Below, in pieces: positions 47,800 to 59,819 of a stretch of 64,000 nt of DNA. Positions within the stretch are counted from its first letter, which is position 1; each line of letters opens with the position of its first letter. The DNA comes from Cryptomeria japonica (lineage: Eukaryota; Streptophyta; Pinopsida; Cupressales; Cupressaceae). The notes beneath the pieces were generated by a model, which was not told the origin of the DNA, searched no databases, and saw nothing but the letters and a program-made list of their open reading frames with translations. Position numbers and translations under genes: made by a program. The DNA is taken from contig NC_081405.1 of NCBI RefSeq assembly GCF_030272615.1, forward strand, positions 574,211,252 through 574,275,251, written 5' to 3'.

Positions 47800-48140
47800 A
47801 ATATTAATATTAATCATTTTACTATAAAAATATTATTTTAAGTTTTTATTTTTATTATAAGTAATAGATTAATCATATTATACAATAAGCCTTAAAACTA
47901 CTTGAAGAAAAGCATGAAAAAAATAGAAAAGAAAAATCTATAAATAAGATGGACATCCAAGAAGTTCAAGAAATATTAATTTAAGTTAAATTATTTTTGT
48001 AAAAAACAAAAATAATGAATAATTTTTTCATTCTAATTATTTATGTTAAATTTTATAATAATTTTTTATTTATTTATTTTGATTTTGAATTTCTTGCTAA
48101 AAATAAAATTTTCAGTGATAATATTTTTTAAGCAATTGTA
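47800..48140. repeat. AT-rich dispersed repeat unit
   Basis: Contains CTATAAATAAGATGGACATCCAAGAAGTTCAAG-like sequence, then TTAAGTTAAATTATTTTTG and TTATTTATTTTGATTTTGAATTTC, in the same order as the units at 11930-12170 and 12450-12760. Confidence 0.55.
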
Positions 48141-49349
48141 AATAGAACTCTTATCAACAAAGAATTATTTAGTATTGAGCTTCCTATATCTAAACATAAC
48201 GTATTAAGGAAAATATGTTTTAGTTATTATTTAATCTGTGGGTTCTAGAATATCAATTGGGCCAACCAAAAAACATCTATATATGTATATGTACACACAC
48301 ATATTATTGGGTTTTAAGAGTTGACATCTAGCTTAAAGATTATATGGAATTTATCTGTAATGGCACTTTCGACTTGCATGAGAATGTACATAACCCACTT
48401 TTAGGTGGAATGGTTTAGCCATGTGTAGGCTTGTTATGGTGTGTGTAAGGTCATTATAAAGGAATTTATATATGAGAGATTATATGATATATAATAGAAT
48501 GTAAGAGGGAGGTTACTTTATAATATTTATTGACATAATGATATATATGGATACTTATCATGAAGCATCCTTAATAACATTGAATTGGTACAAATTAGGG
48601 TACCCATGTTTGGATGGTCAAATGTGATATTTTATGAAACCGATATGCTATAAGGAATATTTTATTAGGACCCTAAGCCAAAACATCCCTACCCTTAAGG
48701 GAGTTACACAACCTACCATGCAAGATCCTACCAAGTTTGTAATAGTCCTCCTCCGAACAACCCCCAAGCCACCCTAAAGTATCTTTCTAGCTAATCACCT
48801 CCAACTAACCCATTATCCTCATAGTTATAAATTATCAACCTTATTCCAATGAGCTTCATAAAGGATTTTACACACAGACTATAAATGAGGAAGTTTAGAA
48901 AGAATAGGGAGATGGCCATCATAAGAATCAAACAAGAAAAGACCATTAATTCCATTATTAAAAATCCAAAATAGGCCCTCCTTGATAAGCTTAGCTCCTC
49001 TTTTGAGAGATTCCTAAATCATAGAACCTTTACCCACAAGTCCATGCCATAGTAGATCAGAGCTTCTCATATCCCAAGATATTTATGAGTAAGAATCCTA
49101 GCCCAATCCTAATCCTGATAAGTACACCTCTACTAGTATAACTTAATAGTTAACAACCAGCCAATTAATCATGTAGAAATGATTCAAAGTCCTGCTTGCT
49201 TTGTCCTGCAAAATGTGTCCCATTCGACCAAGCTCCACTTTGAGGAGATAAAATTGTTAACCGGAAGAAATTGATGAGACAGAGCATAAAACACTTTAAT
49301 AAATCTAGTACAAGAAAACCTAAACAAACGATTTATAGATAGGAAATTT

Positions 49350-51800
49350 CTACACCACTAACTTCAAAAGAGTCACTCTCTTAGCAGATGAAATCCATTT
49401 GTATGTCCAATGACTAACTCTCTTATGAAACTTATCCAACATCACTAGCCAAAAATCTTTATGTTGAGCTCTCACCACAAGGGGAATCTGAAGAGAAAAG
49501 AAAGGAAGAGTGCCAATTTGGAATTTGAGAATTTGAGCAATCCTAATTTGAGTAAGATGAGGTGTATTAAATAAAAAATAAAAAATATTTAGCTTCATTA
49601 ATCCTTTTAACCGATGTAGCCATGTACGTATCCAAAGATATCCTAAAATTCATTGCTTCATTGATTCTTGCCATACCCATTAATGTAGTACCATCCACAT
49701 ACTAAAGATGATAATTAGGAGGCAAAGTGTTTCTCCTGCTCCAACCCTCAATCAAAACTTGCCTAACATGAGACTAGATAAATCTACCTAGACCTCAGCC
49801 ATGATAATAATTAGATAGGGAGACCAATGATCCCCCATTGAAGACAATGATAAGAACAGAACAAATAAAATGAATCTCCATTTATAAGAACTAAAAGGAA
49901 GAAGAGGTAACACAGCTCAAGATCTAATTAGCCTAGTTGCCCCCAAACCCAAATGCTAGAAGGAACCTCTATAAGAGAGAACACTTAACTTGGTCATAAG
50001 ATTTTGCCATTTAAAGCTTGATGAGCATTTCCTTTTCCTTTGAAGATTCCGTAGAAGGAATTGCCTTTGTAGAAATAACAACCCCATCTAGAATCTATTT
50101 TATAGCAACAAAACCTCTTTGCTCCTTAAATATCTATCATTTGAGATAATGCTTGAGTATTCATGCTACCAACTTAATAATAATTTATTAGGACACATGT
50201 CAAAGAACAATTGGTCTAAAATGATCTAGATTCCTTGGATCATCTTTCCTAGAAATTAGGGCTATAAAAGTAGAATTCAAATCTTTAAACATTTGCTTAT
50301 TCCTATTAGAATTCTTAACCGTCTCTAAAAGATACAATTTGATAATATCTAAAAATTCTTGATAGAATTAAATAGGAAATCCATCAGGGCTAGTGGCTTT
50401 ACCTTTCTTCATATGGAACACAAAATCCTCCAATTCCAATAGAGAGATGGGATGAATAAGAACCTCATTCATCTCATTAGCAGTCAATATAGGTATGCAA
50501 TCAAGGATAGAGGTTTCCCCATGAATTGTAGGGGGGGGGGGGGGGTATTTAGTAAATAAAATAGAGAAGTAATGAGAAGCCTCCCTAGAAATATCTCCCA
50601 TTGAAGACATTTGGGTTTCTTTAGAGGAAATGAGAGAGGTAATCAAATTACCATTCCATGATCTGGCTATGACAAAATTATGGAAAAAGTAGCATATCTA
50701 TCCCCCTCCAAAAATAAATCAATATGAAACTTTTTATTTCAAAAGCTCTCCCCATGAAGCTCCCATTCTTCCAAATCCTTAACAATAACTAATTCCTCTC
50801 TACTCAAATATATAGTCAATCCTTAAACCCTAATAAAAAAAGTGATAGTATCAAGAAGAGACTAAGCCAATATTTTATTGACTTGAAGGTTCCCAAAGAA
50901 TTGTTTATTCTACTTCTTGAGCTTATATTTCACATACTACAACCATTTAACAAAAGAATACATAGCCATGTCAAAAGAAAGCTTCTCTTCCTACCACCAA
51001 TCAATCATTAGGTCCTCAAGAGATAGATCCCTCAAGCACATAAGTTAAAATTTGGAGGGATTTTTTGAGGCCTTGAAGGAAACTGCAAAGTGTTTGATTG
51101 GCTTGTGATTTGACTATATCTAGTCCGATATCTCATATGGAGTAGTCCACCCATCACCCATCCAGTAAAAAGAAACAAGAAATTTTTTTATGACTCTCTA
51201 AAATAGCATCTTCTCCACCTCTTTTATTATTCCAGGTAAAGATGCCATTGTTTGGTTTTACATCAACTAAATTTAAAACATCCATATTATCTCTAAGGAG
51301 ATTAGTATGAGGGTCCAACCTAGCTAAACCTTCTCTTTTTTCCTTCAAACTAACAACCACATTAAAGTCTCCAGCGATAATCCAAGGAATAAGGGGAACT
51401 TGAGATTTGATGACTCTTAGGTGAGACCATAGTTGACATTTTCCCAAGACATCAAGAGGAGCATAAATATTAGTGAAAATATAGGTTACACTAGAGTCCA
51501 AACAAGATGCACCAAAGAAATAGAGGATGATTCCAAATCAACCACAAATGAATATTTTTTTTGGGTCTCGAAAACAAGCAATACCTCTAGAGTTACCAAA
51601 TGCCTTGATGCAATGACAAGAGCAATGATACCAGATTTTGATAGATCTACTTAGAAATATATCCATAGTCAAATTGGTTTCCTAAATAAAAACCATATCT
51701 AGAGCATAAGAGTCAATTAACCCCTGAATAGTCTTTTTCTAGGGATGCTATTCATACCCCTCACATTCCAAGAAATAACAATCATTTATGAGATTGAGAG
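49350..51800 (-). pseudogene. LINE4 ORF2: endonuclease and RT (decayed)
   Basis: On the minus strand: endonuclease start SWNVRGMNSIPRKRLF (about 51765-51720), and its core WIIAGDFNVVVSLKEKREGLA with FTWNNKRGG in 51501-51154. RT start is in 50646-50368 (MKKGKATSPDGFPI); FLFILCSVLIIVFNGG lies at about 49850. The catalytic YADD reads YVDG at 49690-49701, preceded by TAG where LINEs have Gln. The last piece at 49598-49350 has TQIRIAQILKFQIGTLPF and WTYKWISSAKRVTLLKLVV. Many stops and shifts. Confidence 0.82.
50531..50545 (+). repeat. G15 homopolymer
   Basis: Fifteen G in a row inside the LINE4 RT relic (Pro codons on the coding strand). Length may be unreliable. Confidence 0.85.
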
Positions 51801-52244
51801 AAGTGGGAGTGAATAGTCTTCATTGATCTAGATTCCACAACGTCTTACCAATTATTTTTACCTTCACCTAGTCTATCCTTCATCCTGCCCTTGATATTTT
51901 TGTAAGGAGCCTTCTTAATGGGCTTTTGATGCACCCAAGGTTTGAGGATCCCCTCTATTTTTGCCTATTACTAGAACTCTCCTTTACAACATGAGAAAAT
52001 GGATCTATTGTAATGTTAACATCCCTTCGAATAAGAGTTCCATTTTAAATTAGATCATCAAGGGTTTAAGAGGGTAACTCTGTATTCATGTCCCCAACAT
52101 ATAGGTCCACCAAAGAAAACTTTTGTTTTCCTTCCTACCATCCCCTAAGAAAACTACTTCAACACTAGAAGGAAGAACAACTGGAAATCCTCTCTCCTAC
52201 GTTAAATCATTCAATTCATCAAACCCATTAAATGTTTCATCATT

Positions 52245-52830
52245 CTACTTATCTTTCATAGTCCTCCTCTCTCTTCTCCCCTTATTTTGAGGCTTAACTA
52301 TAACAAAACCTTCCATATCCCCACTACCTTTACCGATAGGAGTCTCTTCCTTATCAACCTTAGGCGTCGAACTAGAAGCATTAGACATACTAGCTATCAA
52401 GAAAGAACTAGGGTATTTCCTTTGTAAATGTCCATACTCATGATAGGTTTGACATCTGAACAAAAGCATTTCATAATCTAGCAGCTAAATCTAAGAAGAG
52501 GATCCTAGGACTATTTCCACAAAATTTGGCAATGGATTATTTAAATTAACTTCAAAACAAATTTGGGCATAGGAGATCAACTTCCTCATTTGAGTTTGAG
52601 TTATGAATCGAACATGCTTTCCAGGTAGAAGAGAAATCGAGTCAAATATATCGTTTTCCTAGAGCTCAAGAGCGATCCTAGGAAGACAACCCTATACTTG
52701 TACTCTTGAGGGAAGCTCCTCGGCCAAATTGAACCCTACATATTAGGGCTTGATGAAAATCCCAACCTAATTATAAAATTAAGGGCCTCCTTCAAATCCC
52801 TAATTTCTATTTCCCATAGATGCAAAAATA
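52245..52830 (-). pseudogene. LINE4 ORF1 remnant
   Basis: A degraded Gag-like region; 52469-52245 is open and reads RCQTYHEYGHLQRKYPS, a zinc-knuckle remnant in which the second and last Cys of CCHC are lost (Tyr replaces each). A basic tail follows (KPQNKGRRERRTMKDK). Upstream, lines near 52560-52740 read in pieces like a DUF4283 domain. Confidence 0.55.
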
Positions 52831-53568
52831 ATGTTAGGTTCTACAATAATGAGGGAAAGAAAATATAAAGAAATTGACAAAACAAAATGATGAAAAGATC
52901 AGGGTTCTGGTTGGTAGTGATTTTTCAAACATACCTATTGAACCCTATTTAGTAAGGGACCTGTCTAATTATCTTGGTTTTAATTGATCCTATATACACA
53001 TTAAATATATTGTAAGTAGTATTACATTATTATTACATAAATATTATAATTGTAACTATAATTGTAATCCTAATTGATTACTAATATATAACATTATTGA
53101 ATCCTAACCTTAGTTTTAAACCTAAGGATTATTTTAAATTAGGGTTTAATAACTATTGTTTCTATATGATGTTTAGTAAAATCTACATTTCAATTAGTTT
53201 TAATGATAAATTATTGTTTAGGATTAACACTTAGTTAGGGTAAGGGTTTGATAAAAATTTTTTGTATAATTAAAATTATTGTTAGTTTTTGATTACGGTT
53301 TAAGTTTAGTTAAACCAAAATTTCAAAAAGAGTTTGTACTTAGTTAAGTTTAATATAAAAATTTGATTTTCATCCTTACGAATTTTGATTTATTTGAGTA
53401 CAACATACTTTTTTAGTATATAAAGAATCAATGTATTTAATGTTCCTTCATTCGAACATTTATGTAAATGATATTTAATGAAATTAATTTGAATTACGTT
53501 AAATTTAACATTTATTTTCAATTACATTTAATTTAAGATTAATTTTAACTACCGAGATACTTTGCGTA
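52831..53568. other. Intergenic, left flank of element E
   Basis: AT-rich; at about 53100-53290 there are scattered TTAGGGTT-like motifs (AATTAGGGTTTAATAAC, GTTAGGGTAAGGGTTTG), perhaps very old telomere-like repeat. No coding region. Confidence 0.4.
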
Positions 53569-53936
53569 TGCTGATTTTTTGTTTAGCTCGAAAGGTGGAA
53601 TGGAGTTGCTTTAAAGAAACTGGAGTTGGATATTTAGCAAGAACTTTATTTTTATTTCTTAAATGAATATTTATAAGTTTGTGATGTTGAGCAAAATCAA
53701 GAGTGATTTTATATATGATTTAAAACCAAAGAAAGAATTTTTTTTTTTTTTTTGTACAAGCTAAGTAAAGAAGCTAGGGTTTCCTGGGTATATATATGTG
53801 GTATTGTCTTTTTTGTGACTCACTATTATTTTTCTATTAATTAATACAAAATATTGATTGTTATAAATTAGATAGAGTTTCAATGCTGTGAGTTTATTGT
53901 GTAGTTAGTCTATAATTGGGTTATACTAAATTAACA
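53569..53936 (+). repeat. 5' LTR of element E (shorter)
   Basis: 368 bp, TGCTGATTTTTTGTTTAGC to ACTAAATTAACA. It lacks about 130 bp present in the 3' LTR around 58160-58285. Confidence 0.88.
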
Positions 53937-53948
53937 TGGTATCAGAGC
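53937..53948 (+). other. Primer-binding site of element E
   Basis: TGGTATCAGAGC directly after the 5' LTR (initiator tRNA-Met complement). Confidence 0.95.
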
Positions 53949-53977
53949 TCTAAACTCTAAATACAAAGATAAGATTT

Positions 53978-54860
53978 GTGACGCAAATTTCAGAAAAAAA
54001 AATCATATTTTTGTCTCTAGTTTCTATTGTGTCTATAGAATCTAATGTTCCATGTGAGGACAGGCTTGAGGGTGCTTCTAACTTCTTACAGTGGAAGGTT
54101 CAAATTACATCTGTTCTCAAGGAGAACAGGTTGTGGATATATACGAGTATAGAAGTGACACCACCAACAAATGATCCTGTTGCTTTAGATTCGCATGAAG
54201 TCAAGGAGGCCAAGGCTTCAAGGATCATTCTTGATGGAGTAAGAGATCATTTAATTCCTCATCTATCAGGGAAAGACACTACCAAGGAGATGTTAGATAC
54301 ACTCACAAGACATTATCAAAGCAATTACCAGAGTCATAAGATGATGCTCAAGGATAAATTACATAATACCAAGATGTCTGAAGGTGAGATTGTGACCCCT
54401 TACTTGACCAAGCTAACACAAGTCAGATTTTCAAAGCACTGGGAAGTGTTTGTCAAGTGCATGATCAGTAGAGATCGCATGCCTGATTGGGTGAGGTTTG
54501 GGATGATTTTTAAACAAAAATCCATGAATGTGCGCATTGAGGAGACCAAATGAGGAAGGGTCAAGACAAAGAAAATATTTCTCTTGCAAGAAATGGTAAG
54601 AAAAAGTCTAATAAAGGAAAAAGAGAAGGTTCTTCTTCCAAGAATAGGAAGAAAAAAGATATGAGGAAGATAAAATGTTTTTGTTTCCATAAGATGGGTC
54701 ATTGTGCCAGTCAATGTCCGAACAAGAAAAATAAGGACAAGAAGAAGAAGCAATTTATTGCTACAACCGAGGTGGACAAGTTTGCATCACGATTTGAGAA
54801 TGAGTTTTCACTCATTTCCTCTCTCTCAAGTTCACCTGCAAATAGGGTATGGTATATTGA
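53978..54860 (+). pseudogene. Element E gag
   Basis: The first part, 53978-54553, is open for 191 codons: LEGASNFLQWKVQITSVLKE, then KDTTKEMLDTLTRHYQS, a UBN2-type Gag. A frame change near 54550 leads to 54550-55089, with a Lys-rich region and the zinc knuckle at 54676-54717. The knuckle reads CFCFHKMGHCASQC, so the second Cys of CCHC is Phe. The frame continues directly into protease. Confidence 0.88.
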
Positions 54861-56110
54861 TAGTGGGGCTTCTTGCTACATGACTGGAGTCAAAGAATGT
54901 TTCACCAAGTTGGAGGAGAAGAAGAATGATTTCTATATTGATCTCAGAGACAATTCCAAGTACCATGTAGCTGGTGTTGGCACTGTCAAGTTTCAGAGGG
55001 AGTCTGGCAAACCCTTGTTGGTGGAGGATGTGTTTTATGTCCCTGGAATGACAAAGAATTTAATCTTGGTTTCTACTTTGGAAGGCTAGGGTTACATTGT
55101 AACCTTTGAAAGGGGAAAGGTCTATATTCGTCCCAAGGATTCCAAAGTTGCAAAATGATAAGAGTCAGGGATGAAAACTTGTTTTGGTTATAGTTTGAGC
55201 CAACACATGCATTAGTAAGTAGTTGTATAGGGCAAGGAGAATTGTGGCACAAGAGGATGGCTCATCTTCACCATGGAAAACTTAATGTGCTCAAGGAAAT
55301 AGTGAAGGGGCTTCCTGAGATGAAGACAAAAAAGAATGAGGTCTGCAAGGGCTATGCTCGTTGGAAATATACCAAGACCAATTTTCCAAGTAGAAACAAT
55401 AGATCTAAAGAGATTTTGGATCTTGTACAATCCGATGTATGTGGGCCTATGTACAAAAGATTAGTGAATGGGTATGAGTATTATGTTACTTTCATTGATG
55501 ATTTCTCCAGGATGTGGATATATTTTTTGAAGAGAAAAGTTGAGGTCTTTAGTAGGTTCAAAGAGTTTAAGGCTCTTATGGAGAACTAGACAGGGAGGAA
55601 GATCAAGATACTGAGGTCTGATAATAGAGGCGATTATATCTCAAATACCTCAAAATATTTCTATTCTCAGGAAGGTATCAAGGAAGAGTTGACAATTATG
55701 AACAACCCTCAATAGAATGGTGTTGTTTAGTGAAAGAAAAGGGCTATAGTTGGAGTAGTCAAGGCCATGTTTCATGATCAGGACCTGCCTTGGTTCTTAT
55801 GGGAAGAAGCTTGCAATACAACTATGTATTTGAAGAATAGGATCTCTCACAAAGTGTTGGGTAAATTGATTCTAGAAGAGGTGTTCAGTGGTAAGAAACT
55901 AGATTTGGGGCACATTCACATCTTTGGATGCCTTGTATATTATCACATTCCTGTGGAGAAATGAACCAAGCTAGAACCAACTAAAAAGAAGGGTATCCTT
56001 GTTGGGTACAATGAAACTTCTAACACTTATCGGGTTTATATTCCTTCCCTCAAGAAAAAATTTGTTCATGGAGATGTGAAGTTCAAGGGGGAGAGGGCTC
56101 TTTAGAAGTC
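54850..56110 (+). pseudogene. Element E protease and integrase (decayed)
   Basis: The protease site DSGAS is at 54859-54873, with VEDVFYVPGMTKNLI at about 55021-55065, then TAG. Pre-integrase LWHKRMAHLHHGKLN is at 55242-55285. The integrase core holds DLVQSDVCGP, FIDDFSRMWIYF, ILRSDNRGDY (catalytic Asp kept) and PQ-TAG-NGVV, where TAG stands for the expected Gln and the following Glu codon is also lost (TAG TGA). The C-terminal part continues at 55767-55964 (WFLWEEACNTTMYLKNR, HIFGCLVY). Confidence 0.88.
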
Positions 56111-56379
56111 TAGTAGCTTGATGAATGAGGAGGAGAAATCATCCATGATTAAGGCAACACAAATTCCTCATACTTTAGTCACATAAGCTAGAGAGTAAAG
56201 ATTGCAAGACAAATAGGATTATCAGGAGGAACAAAGAATTCCTTAGCCTTATATTCCTTTTACAGAGAAGAGAAGAAATAGGGAAGTTCAACAGACTTTG
56301 AGAGAGGCCCAGGAATATATTGGTGATCCATAAGATTAAGTCAGACAAAGAAAGGCTCAGACATTATTCTGAGTATCTG

Positions 56380-57925
56380 GCACTTATAAGTGAATTAATT
56401 AAAGTAAAGCCTTCCAACTTTCAAGAGGCATCCAAGCACCAAGTATGGAAGGATGCTATATTTGAAGAGTATTCTTCCATCATGAACAATAGCATGTGAG
56501 AGATAGTAGGACGACAAGAACATAAGTCTGTGGTGGGCTTAAGATAGCTGCATAAGATTAAGCATGTTGCAGATGGTAGTGTGGAAAAGTTCAAATCTCA
56601 TTTTGGGCTCGAAGGGGTTTTCTCAAAAGGAAGGAATCGACTATGACAAGAGTTTTTCTCTAGTAGACAAGTACTCATCCCTAAGAGCTATAATTTTTGT
56701 AGCTACATAGATGGGTTGGAAGATTCACTAGATGGATGTTAAAACAATATTTCTTAATGGAGAAATTGAGGAAGAGGTACATAGAGAAACCATAAGGATT
56801 TGAAGTGCATGGGAGGGATTCTCATGTTTGCAGGTTGAAAAGAGCACTGTATCAACTCAAAAAGGCTCCTAGGGTGTCATATTCATGTATTGACAGTTAC
56901 TTTCAAAGTGTGGGCTTCATCAAGAGTGAGGTGGATTCGAACTTAACCATGTTCTGGTGAAGGGAGAATTTCTTATACTATGGTTGTATGTTGATGACTT
57001 ATTTCTCACAAGGTTAGAGGAGCTCATAACACACTGCAAGAAGGATCTTACAAGGGAATTTAAGATGAAGGACTTGGGGTTGATGAAATACTTTTTGGGA
57101 TTATAGTTGTGGCAGAAAGAGGGAGAGATCTTCCTTGGACAAGAGAAATATTTAATTGATATCTTGAAGCGATTCGGGATGGAGAACTGTAAGCCCATGT
57201 CCACACCACTTGTGACCAACTAGAAGAAGATTGATGCTTCCAAATCAAACGTAGTGGACCTCACATTATATAGACAGTTGATAGGCTCTCTTATGTATCT
57301 AGTCAACACTAGGCCAGACATTTGTTTTCGAGTGAACTCTCTTAGTCAATTTATGGTGGAACCTAAACATGTTCACCGGATAGTTGCAAAGTATTTTTTG
57401 AGATATCTATGAGGCATAGTTGATTATGGGTTGAAGTATGTTTAGTGGGATGGAGCGATGATTGAGGGATTTACTCATGCAGATAGGATAGGTAGTACAA
57501 TTGATAGGAAGAGCACTTCAAGGTGCATTTTCATTTTAGGATCAGGAACAATTTGTTGGAACAACAAGAAATAGAAGTCAATTTCACTGAGATCTATAGA
57601 GGCCGAGTATATGGTAGCCAATATAGCTACTTGTGAGGCTATATGGCTTGAAAACTACTAGCTAGGATCTTTGATCAGAAGCTAGATCCTATAGTTATTT
57701 ATTGTGATAATCAAAGTTGTATCAAACTCTCTAAAAATCCAATTTCTCATGATAAGTCAAAGCACATTGAGATCAAGTACCACTTCATCAGAGATTGTGT
57801 GGAGAAGGGGACAGTGAAACTCCAATACATTCCTATGGATGAACAAATAGAAAACATGTTGACAAAGACTTTGATAAAGAATAAGTTTGTATTCTTAAGG
57901 GATAAGTTGGGTGTTGTGTAAAACA
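56380..57925 (+). pseudogene. Element E reverse transcriptase and RNase H (decayed)
   Basis: RT fragments: IDYDKSFSLVDKYSSLRAI; H-TAG-MDVKTIFLNGEIEEEV, with TAG at the usual Gln; catalytic YVDD at 56987-56998; MKDLGLMKYFLG; DILKRFGMENCKPMSTPL; and LIGSLMYLVNTRPDI. RNase H has RSIEAEYMVA and YCDNQSCIKLSKNP (catalytic Asp kept), ending SKHIEIKYHFIRD and MLTKTL. At least ten in-frame stops. Confidence 0.9.
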
Positions 57926-57945
57926 CCTTCCTTGCTAAGAGGGAT

Positions 57946-58442
57946 TGTTGGCTTTTTGTTTAGCTTGAAACGTGGAGTGTATTTTCTTTAAAGTAACTTG
58001 AGTTGGATATTTAGCAACAACTTTATTTTAATTCTTTATAAGAATATCTCTAATTTTCTAAGTTTTAGTAAAACCAAGAGTGATTTTATATATGATTTAA
58101 ATCCAAAGAAAGCAAAGAAAGATTCTTTTCTTGCAATCTAAGTAAAGAAAATGGGCTCTATATATGTAAGATTTCTATAGAAAACTTGAATTGTATTTTT
58201 GAAGATAAAGTTTGTTGTTAGGCTGAATAGAAGATCCAACATTTACAGGTTTTTCCCTACACTGGGTTTCTTGGATATATCTGTGTTATTGTCTTTTTTG
58301 TGATTGGATTATGTTATTTTTTGCTTGAGTTATTATTTGTTGTTAATTAATCTAGAGTATTGATTGTTATAAATCAGATAGAGTTTATATTCTATGAATT
58401 TACTATGCAATTAATCTATAGCTGGGTTATAAAACATTAACA
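57946..58442 (+). repeat. 3' LTR of element E
   Basis: 497 bp, TGTTGGCTTTTTGTTTAGC to AAAACATTAACA, preceded by AAGAGGGAT, the likely polypurine tract. Confidence 0.9.
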
Positions 58443-58461
58443 ACATATACTTCTCTAAATT

Positions 58462-58665
58462 ACGTATGCTGGTTATTAATTTTTTTAAAACCTAAGATGT
58501 TGCCTCATTCTCACGTATGCTGGTTATTAAATTTTTTAAAACCTAAGATGTTGCCTCATTCTCACGTATGCTGGTTATTAAATTTTTTAAAACCTATGAT
58601 GTTGCCTCATTCTCACGTATGCTGGTTATTAAATTTTTTAAAACCTAAGATGTTGCCTCATTCTC
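58462..58665 (+). repeat. 51-bp minisatellite, 4 copies
   Basis: Units start ACGTATGCTGGTTATTAA at 58462, 58513, 58564 and 58615, and are nearly identical. The unit is 17 codons long, so a repetitive ORF results, which is unlikely to be a gene. It begins 20 bp after element E and lies upstream of RING copy 2. Confidence 0.95.
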
Positions 58666-58766
58666 TTACCATTCGTCTCTATTCATTCTCCAACTCTTAG
58701 TTTATTGCTATGATATACATGAAAGGGAGCGAGATCATTAATCAAATGTGTAATTAAGTTAATAAA

Positions 58767-59552
58767 ATGGCTCATCAAGGAGACGTAGATCAAACCATTT
58801 AAGATAACATAGTTGAAATGGATGGTAGCAGAAAATTTATCAAGTGGCGTCTTCAAATATCACGTAATTTGATAGGAGAGATATTTATAGGCAATCTTTA
58901 ATTGACTTTAATGCTCAGGTTTGTGCATTATAAATTGATTTTATTAGAGAGGAAGCCATGTACGAAGCAGTCCCACCAAATGAAGTTGATAACTTTGCAT
59001 TTGATCTTAACTAGTTTAAGATTGCTCTTGATTCATTACAGCAGGAGTTTCATGCTTACAAACTCCAAGCGGATAGATGTATATGTGATAGTCCCATGCC
59101 CTAATGTGACATACTATGATCCAAAGAGAGGTCAATCTTATTTTGCACGAGGTAGAAGATATGATTGGGAAAATCCGGTGAAGCAATCTGGGCAAATTTG
59201 GGCAAGAAGATATGACTGGGCAAATCTAGGCAAATCTGATCAAGAAAGAGTAGAGAGACATAGGGAGAAAGATAAGACAAGTGGTAGAAGGCTTGCCCAC
59301 CATAACTTTTTCAGATATAATCTTAATGAAATTTGTGTGTGTGCAATTTTTTTATCAGATTTTGAAGCGGAAGAAGCAACATGCCATTTGTGTTGTGATG
59401 AACGTCGCATATTTCATAGGGAATGTATTCAACAATGGCTGAAGAGGAAAAAGTATGTCCCATTTGTAGGTGGACATATTGGAGGGAAGCTATTGGAGAT
59501 GGAGAGTTTAGTACACTTACATTTTATCTTTCCAGCTAGTATTTGGGGATAA
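58767..59552 (+). pseudogene. RING-H2 gene copy 2 (frameshifted)
   Basis: The ATG at 58767 (AAAATGGC context, MAHQGDVDQT) matches the start of copy 1, then TAA after nine more codons. Shifted pieces follow: EAMYEAVPPNEVDNFAFDLN, TAG, FKIALDSLQQEFHAYKLQ, then VERHREKDK and CVCAIFLSDFE...CDERRIFHREC. Zinc ligand 2 is Phe and ligand 4 is Arg. A small indel just before ligand 7 (TGT at 59456-59458) moves VCPICRWTYW out of frame. Clearly non-functional. Confidence 0.85.
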
Positions 59553-59819
59553 TTTATGGACAAAGTATTTGTCTTTATTATCTTCTCATAATAGGATGAT
59601 TTTGATATTTTTGTAGTTGTTATATTAGCATTTTATTGAGACAGGTTAATGGACAAATATTCTATGGAAAATTTATATTTTTTTTATATTACAAAAGTGA
59701 AAAAGTATTATATTATTTATTGATCAAAATCTTATTTTAACAATTGAATTGTGAATATGTAAGGATAATTTTATTGTGAAAATAAACTTTTTTTAATAAA
59801 ATATATCTATATATATTAA

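Larger units (their letters stand above)
45340..48665. repeat. Segmental-duplication copy S2 (decayed RING locus)
   Basis: 45342-45480 matches 16570-16920; 45712-47520 matches S1 in collinear blocks; 48100-48665 matches 61745-62235 of S3. Relative to S1, about 1.08 kb is deleted between 45833 and 45837, removing the promoter, the N-terminal coding part and most of the RING. A short telomere-like patch (GGGCTAGGGTTTGGGCT) lies at about 46540. No intact gene. Confidence 0.75.
48680..52830 (-). mobile_element. LINE4: heavily decayed non-LTR element
   Basis: Minus-strand LINE with ORF1 remains at the right (52830-51900), endonuclease (about 51790-51150), RT (50650-49350) and a degraded 3' part to about 48680. 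No RNase H or clear tail. Boundaries are approximate: the left one is where similarity to the S3 segment stops. Confidence 0.75.
53569..58442 (+). mobile_element. Element E: complete Ty1/copia element (dead)
   Basis: 4.87 kb with LTRs 53569-53936 and 57946-58442, and PBS 53937-53948. The order gag, protease, integrase, RT, RNase H is complete. Flanking pentamers GCGTA (53564-53568) and ACATA (58443-58447) differ only by two G-to-A changes, so they are probably the decayed TSD. The organisation and motifs (LVQSDVCGP, YEYYVTFIDDFSR) resemble Tnt1-type copia elements. Many stops. Confidence 0.93.

Noticed and set aside
58497-58700. Open frame with a repeated MLPHSHVCWLLNFLKP motif.
   Set aside because: The 51-bp unit is a multiple of three, so any open frame repeats. 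No start context or homolog supports a gene.
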